From the NCBI GenBank assembly GCA_021162125.1, contig JAGGZG010000259.1, positions 1-8,553 on the forward strand: 8,553 nt of DNA, written 5' to 3'. The stretch comes from Anaerolineae bacterium. GTDB taxonomy: Bacteria > Chloroflexota > Anaerolineae > JACIWR01. This document shows positions 5,806 to 8,553 of this stretch, in pieces. The stretch's first letter is position 1, and each line of letters begins with the position of its first letter. A program made the position numbers and the translations under genes. The notes beneath the pieces are model-generated. The model ran no database searches and was not told the origin of the DNA. It was given only the letters and a program-made list of their open reading frames with translations.

Positions 5806-8031
5806 ATGGGAACGCTGAATCCGAACATCCCTTCCGAGGAACTGGACCAGGCACTCAACGCCGCCGTGGAGTTGATGCGCACCCTGAGAAAGCGCGTACT
5901 CACGCCGGAAATCCTGCTTCTGGCCCTGCTCCGCTGGCCGGAGAGCGCCGCTGGCCGCTTGCTGGCCCACTTCGCGGAGACGCGGGGCTTCGGACTGGCG
6001 GACCTGGAAAAGGCGGTGGAGAGTCAGGCCCGGGCCCGCGAGGGCCGTGACGCTGACTTTGACTTCCGGGCCAGTGATGGCCGACAAGTGCCGATGTCCG
6101 ACGAGATGGTGATCGTCCTGGACGAGGCGCGGGCCATCGCCCAGGCCCTGGATGAGGTGTGGGTGGGCACGGAGCACGTGCTGGGGGCCATGGCCCAGGG
6201 CGGGGTGTCCACGGCGGGGCTGTTGCAGCGTTTCGGCATCACCCGGCAGGCGATGACCGATCTCCTGTCGGACCAGGCGTTGGCCCGGCGAGCCACGACC
6301 CACGACCGGGTGGCACTGGCTCGCCAGGGACAGGCAACGCCGGTGTACTACCGCGAGGCCCTGCTGCGCGATCTGATCAGTTTGCTGACGCTGAACACGG
6401 ATCGGCACGTCATCCTGGTCGGGCCGGCGGGGGTGGGCAAGCGCACGCTGGTGCACAGCCTGGCGCTGCTCATCGCCGAGGGCAAAGGACCGGCGGGCTT
6501 GCGGTCGGTGGTGGAGATAGCCGAGCCGGCGCTGCTGGACAATGCCGCTGCTGCGGTGCGGGCCGGCCTGCGCCAGGCACGGGGTGGGGTGCTTTTCATA
6601 CCAAATATCCACCGTTTCTTCGGCGGGCCGGTGTACGCCGATTTCCCCCAGGCGACCAAAACGCTGCAAAAAGCGTTTTTGGACGACCGGGTGACCATCG
6701 TGGGCACGACCACCGAGGCCGATTACGAGAGCCGGCTGCGAGACGACGCAGCCGTGGCCGGGCACAGCCATACCCTGCGCGTGCCTCCGGCCAGCGTGGA
6801 CGAGACTATCGCCATCCTGGGAACCCTCAAAGGGCAGTTGGAGGCAGATTACCGGTTGAGCATCACGGCCGAAGGCCTGCGCACCGCCGCCACGCTGGCA
6901 AAACGCTATCTATCGCCCACGCCGCTGCCCGGGGCGGCCGTCCATCTGATGCACCGCGCCTGTGCACTGGTGCGCATGGCTGCGCAGTCACAGCTCGCTT
7001 TCCGGCCTGACCTGGCCGCCGATGCCCGCCTCGACGCTGACGATGTGGCTCTGGCTGTCAGCCTGATGACAGGCGTGCCGGTGCGTAAGCTGGGCAGCGA
7101 CGAACGCACTCGTTACGCGCGGATGGTGGAGCACCTGCATCAGCGGATCATCGGACAGGAGGAAGCGGTATTGGCCGTGAGCCGGGCGGTGAAGATGGCG
7201 CGGGTAGGGCTCAAAGACCCCCGGCGGCCCATCGGCAGCTTCCTTTTCCTGGGGCCGACGGGCGTGGGCAAGACAGAGTTAGCCAAAGCGCTGGCCGATT
7301 TCCTGTTCGGCAGCGAGGAGGCGCTGGTCGCCCTGGACATGAGCGAATACCAGAAGGACGACTCCGTGAACCGGCTGATCGGCGCACCACCCGGGTACGT
7401 GGGGTACGAGAGCGGAGGACAGCTCACCGACCGCGTGCGGCAGACCCCGTACACGGTGGTGCTGTTCGACGAGGCGGAGAAGGCCCACCCCCGCGTGCTG
7501 GACGTGCTCTTGCAGGTCATGGAAGAAGGCCGTCTGACCGACGGGCGGGGACGGACGGTATCCTTCAGCGAGACGGTGATCATCCTGACCAGCAATCTAG
7601 GAGCGAAGTACCTGACCGACCCGTCGCTAGGCGAGGCTGGCCGCGAGATGGCCCTGGCCGAGGTGAAAGCCCACTTCCGGCCCGAGTTCCTCAACCGCCT
7701 GGATGAGATCGTGCTTTTTCATCCACTGTCAAAGGAGCAACTGCGGGCCATCCTGGATCTGATGATTGAGAAAGAGGCGAAGTTGGCGGCAGGGAGAGGG
7801 CTCCGCCTGGAGGTGAGCGAGGACGCGCGGTCGTGGCTACTGGCGCAGAACGAGCACCCAGAGTGGGGGGCGCGTCCTCTGCGACGCATCTTGCAGCGCC
7901 ACATCCGCGAGCCGTTGGCCGATTATCTTCTGAAGACGGGGCCCAGGGCGGACACGGTGGTGCGCGTGGACGCGAGGGAAGACGGGCTGACGTTTGAAGC
8001 GCTGCAGGGAAAGGGATGCGGGCACGGTTGA
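5806..8031 (+). CDS. Clp/Hsp100-type AAA+ ATPase with a degenerate first ATPase module
   Basis: This 741-residue protein belongs to the ClpA/ClpB/ClpC family of ring-forming unfoldases. A double Clp N-domain spans about 12-155. The first AAA+ module (about 180-400) is recognisable but broken: Walker A reads GPAGVGKRT (206-214) with Arg213 in place of Thr/Ser; Walker B reads VLFIPNIH (262-269) with Pro-Asn for Asp-Glu; the usual ERRF arginine finger aligns with AGHS (318-321); and no KYRGEFEER-type pore loop is seen. The second module is intact: GPTGVGKTE (483-491), pore loop GYVGY (530-534), Walker B VVLFDEAEKAHP (551-562), TSN sensor 1 (595-597), FRPEFLNRLDE (624-634) with Arg631, and sensor 2 GARPLRR (688-694). 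The modules are joined directly with no coiled-coil middle domain, and no VGF-like ClpP-binding tripeptide lies before FRPEF. It is probably an ATP-driven unfoldase or remodeller powered by module 2. Its substrate and any partner are unknown, so no gene symbol is given. Confidence 0.9.
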   Translation: MGTLNPNIPSEELDQALNAAVELMRTLRKRVLTPEILLLALLRWPESAAGRLLAHFAETRGFGLADLEKAVESQARAREGRDADFDFRASDGRQVPMSDEMVIVLDEARAIAQALDEVWVGTEHVLGAMAQGGVSTAGLLQRFGITRQAMTDLLSDQALARRATTHDRVALARQGQATPVYYREALLRDLISLLTLNTDRHVILVGPAGVGKRTLVHSLALLIAEGKGPAGLRSVVEIAEPALLDNAAAAVRAGLRQARGGVLFIPNIHRFFGGPVYADFPQATKTLQKAFLDDRVTIVGTTTEADYESRLRDDAAVAGHSHTLRVPPASVDETIAILGTLKGQLEADYRLSITAEGLRTAATLAKRYLSPTPLPGAAVHLMHRACALVRMAAQSQLAFRPDLAADARLDADDVALAVSLMTGVPVRKLGSDERTRYARMVEHLHQRIIGQEEAVLAVSRAVKMARVGLKDPRRPIGSFLFLGPTGVGKTELAKALADFLFGSEEALVALDMSEYQKDDSVNRLIGAPPGYVGYESGGQLTDRVRQTPYTVVLFDEAEKAHPRVLDVLLQVMEEGRLTDGRGRTVSFSETVIILTSNLGAKYLTDPSLGEAGREMALAEVKAHFRPEFLNRLDEIVLFHPLSKEQLRAILDLMIEKEAKLAAGRGLRLEVSEDARSWLLAQNEHPEWGARPLRRILQRHIREPLADYLLKTGPRADTVVRVDAREDGLTFEALQGKGCGHG

Positions 8032-8032
8032 A

Positions 8033-8071
8033 AAGCGTAAAACGTGGCTCTCACGCACACGTTTTACGCTT
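8033..8071. repeat. 14-bp perfect inverted repeat after the Clp-like gene
   Basis: The arms aagcgtaaaacgtg (8033-8046) and cacgttttacgctt (8058-8071) are exact reverse complements with an 11-base loop. The repeat begins two bases after the Clp stop codon. Its position suits a transcription terminator or 3'-end stabiliser, but no U-run follows the stem. The sequence could also be a copy of a dispersed palindrome. If it terminates, the amidase gene needs its own promoter. Confidence 0.7.
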
Positions 8072-8147
8072 CACGCCCTGAGTCAAAAGTGTACATTGGA
8101 CTTGGCTCTGTTTGCACCGAACCAAGTTGCGCTTGGGTATATGATTC

Positions 8148-8553
8148 ATGAGTAACCGAAAGCGACCAGAGAGGGAAAAGGGCACCTTATTACGCACCAG
8201 CGCATTGGAGAAAGCCCAACGGGGATTGCTGGCGTTGCTGGTGTTCATCGGTGCAGCTATCCTGTTCCTGACCGGGCGCGCGGTGTTGTCCTCCCGCGAT
8301 AACCCCTTCTCCACGCCTGGGGGGACCTCGCCCGCCAACGTTGCAGGCTACGCCCCGTCCGCACCGACCGCACGCTCTACGCGCCCGCCGATCACCGGGC
8401 TACCGCCGCGACGGGTGGGGATCGTCGCCGGGCACTGGCAATACGACTCCGGGGCCGTCTGCCCGGATGGCCTGACCGAGGTGGAGATCAACCTGGACGT
8501 CGCCCGCCGGGTAGCCGCCTTCTTGATACAGGCAGGGTACAACGTAGAGGTTC
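8148..8553 (+). CDS. N-acetylmuramoyl-L-alanine amidase (Amidase_3 type), membrane-anchored, 5' part only
   Basis: This zinc amidase would cut the bond between N-acetylmuramic acid and the stem peptide in peptidoglycan. I translated 135 residues from an ATG at 8148 to the window edge. A basic N-terminus (RKRPEREK) and a hydrophobic segment at about 26-43 suggest a membrane anchor or uncleaved signal. A Pro/Ser/Thr-rich linker follows to about 88. The catalytic domain then begins: RVGIVAGHWQYDSGAV (89-104) supplies the first zinc His (His96), and GLTEVEINLDVARRV (108-122) supplies the conserved Glu (Glu111), with GYNVEV at the edge. The usual GHGG is GHW here. Later zinc and catalytic residues are beyond the window. 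No good ribosome site precedes the ATG; an overlapping ATG at 8141 is in another frame and stops at once. The gap from the Clp gene is 116 bp with a strong inverted repeat, so cotranscription is uncertain. Confidence 0.85.
   Translation, partial: MSNRKRPEREKGTLLRTSALEKAQRGLLALLVFIGAAILFLTGRAVLSSRDNPFSTPGGTSPANVAGYAPSAPTARSTRPPITGLPPRRVGIVAGHWQYDSGAVCPDGLTEVEINLDVARRVAAFLIQAGYNVEV

Noticed and set aside
5584..6771. A 395-codon open frame on the minus strand
   Set aside because: It is antisense to the Clp N-domain and module 1 and runs into the repeat-like intergenic region. The plus-strand frame carries the recognisable motifs and a good ribosome site.
8138..8147. TATGAT (8140-8145) as a -10 box for the amidase gene
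   Set aside because: It would put transcription at or just inside the start codon, and no -35 partner at normal spacing is seen.

Overview
This is a GC-rich bacterial window holding the 5' end of a division and cell wall (dcw) cluster on the minus strand. Divergent from it are a two-gene plus-strand block: a Clp/Hsp100-type AAA+ ATPase and a membrane-anchored cell wall amidase. The look of the MurF, RsmH and amidase proteins, and the intergenic spaces filled with repeat-like sequence, suggest a Chloroflexota (Anaerolineae-like) bacterium. That placement comes from protein style only and was not tested.

Minus strand, in transcription order from about 5290 down to 1: an mraZ promoter; a leader with an array of GTGGGG boxes (a probable MraZ operator); mraZ (4739-5161); rsmH/mraW (3786-4724); a 167-bp gap with a 7-bp tandem repeat; an ftsL-like gene (3151-3618); ftsI/pbpB (1413-3134); an 82-bp gap with a perfect 15-bp inverted repeat; and murF, which leaves the window at position 1. 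The genes mostly lie 14-16 bp apart and probably form one operon starting at the mraZ promoter. Products run from the regulator (MraZ) and 16S rRNA methylation (RsmH) to septal peptidoglycan synthesis (FtsL scaffold, FtsI transpeptidase) and completion of the pentapeptide precursor (MurF). murE, often found between ftsI and murF, is absent here.

Centre, 5252-5805: a divergent intergenic region. The mraZ promoter is at its left end. The rest contains no convincing gene but holds several inverted repeats and stretches that look like fragments of dispersed repeats.

Plus strand: a 741-residue Clp family ATPase (5806-8031), a strong inverted repeat (8033-8071), and the first 135 residues of an N-acetylmuramoyl-L-alanine amidase (8148 to the right edge). 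The ATPase is the most unusual gene. Its second AAA+ module keeps every key motif. Its first module has lost the Walker A Thr, both Walker B acids, the arginine finger pair and the usual pore loop. The coiled-coil middle domain and a ClpP-binding tripeptide are also missing, so it fits neither standard ClpC/ClpA nor standard ClpB.
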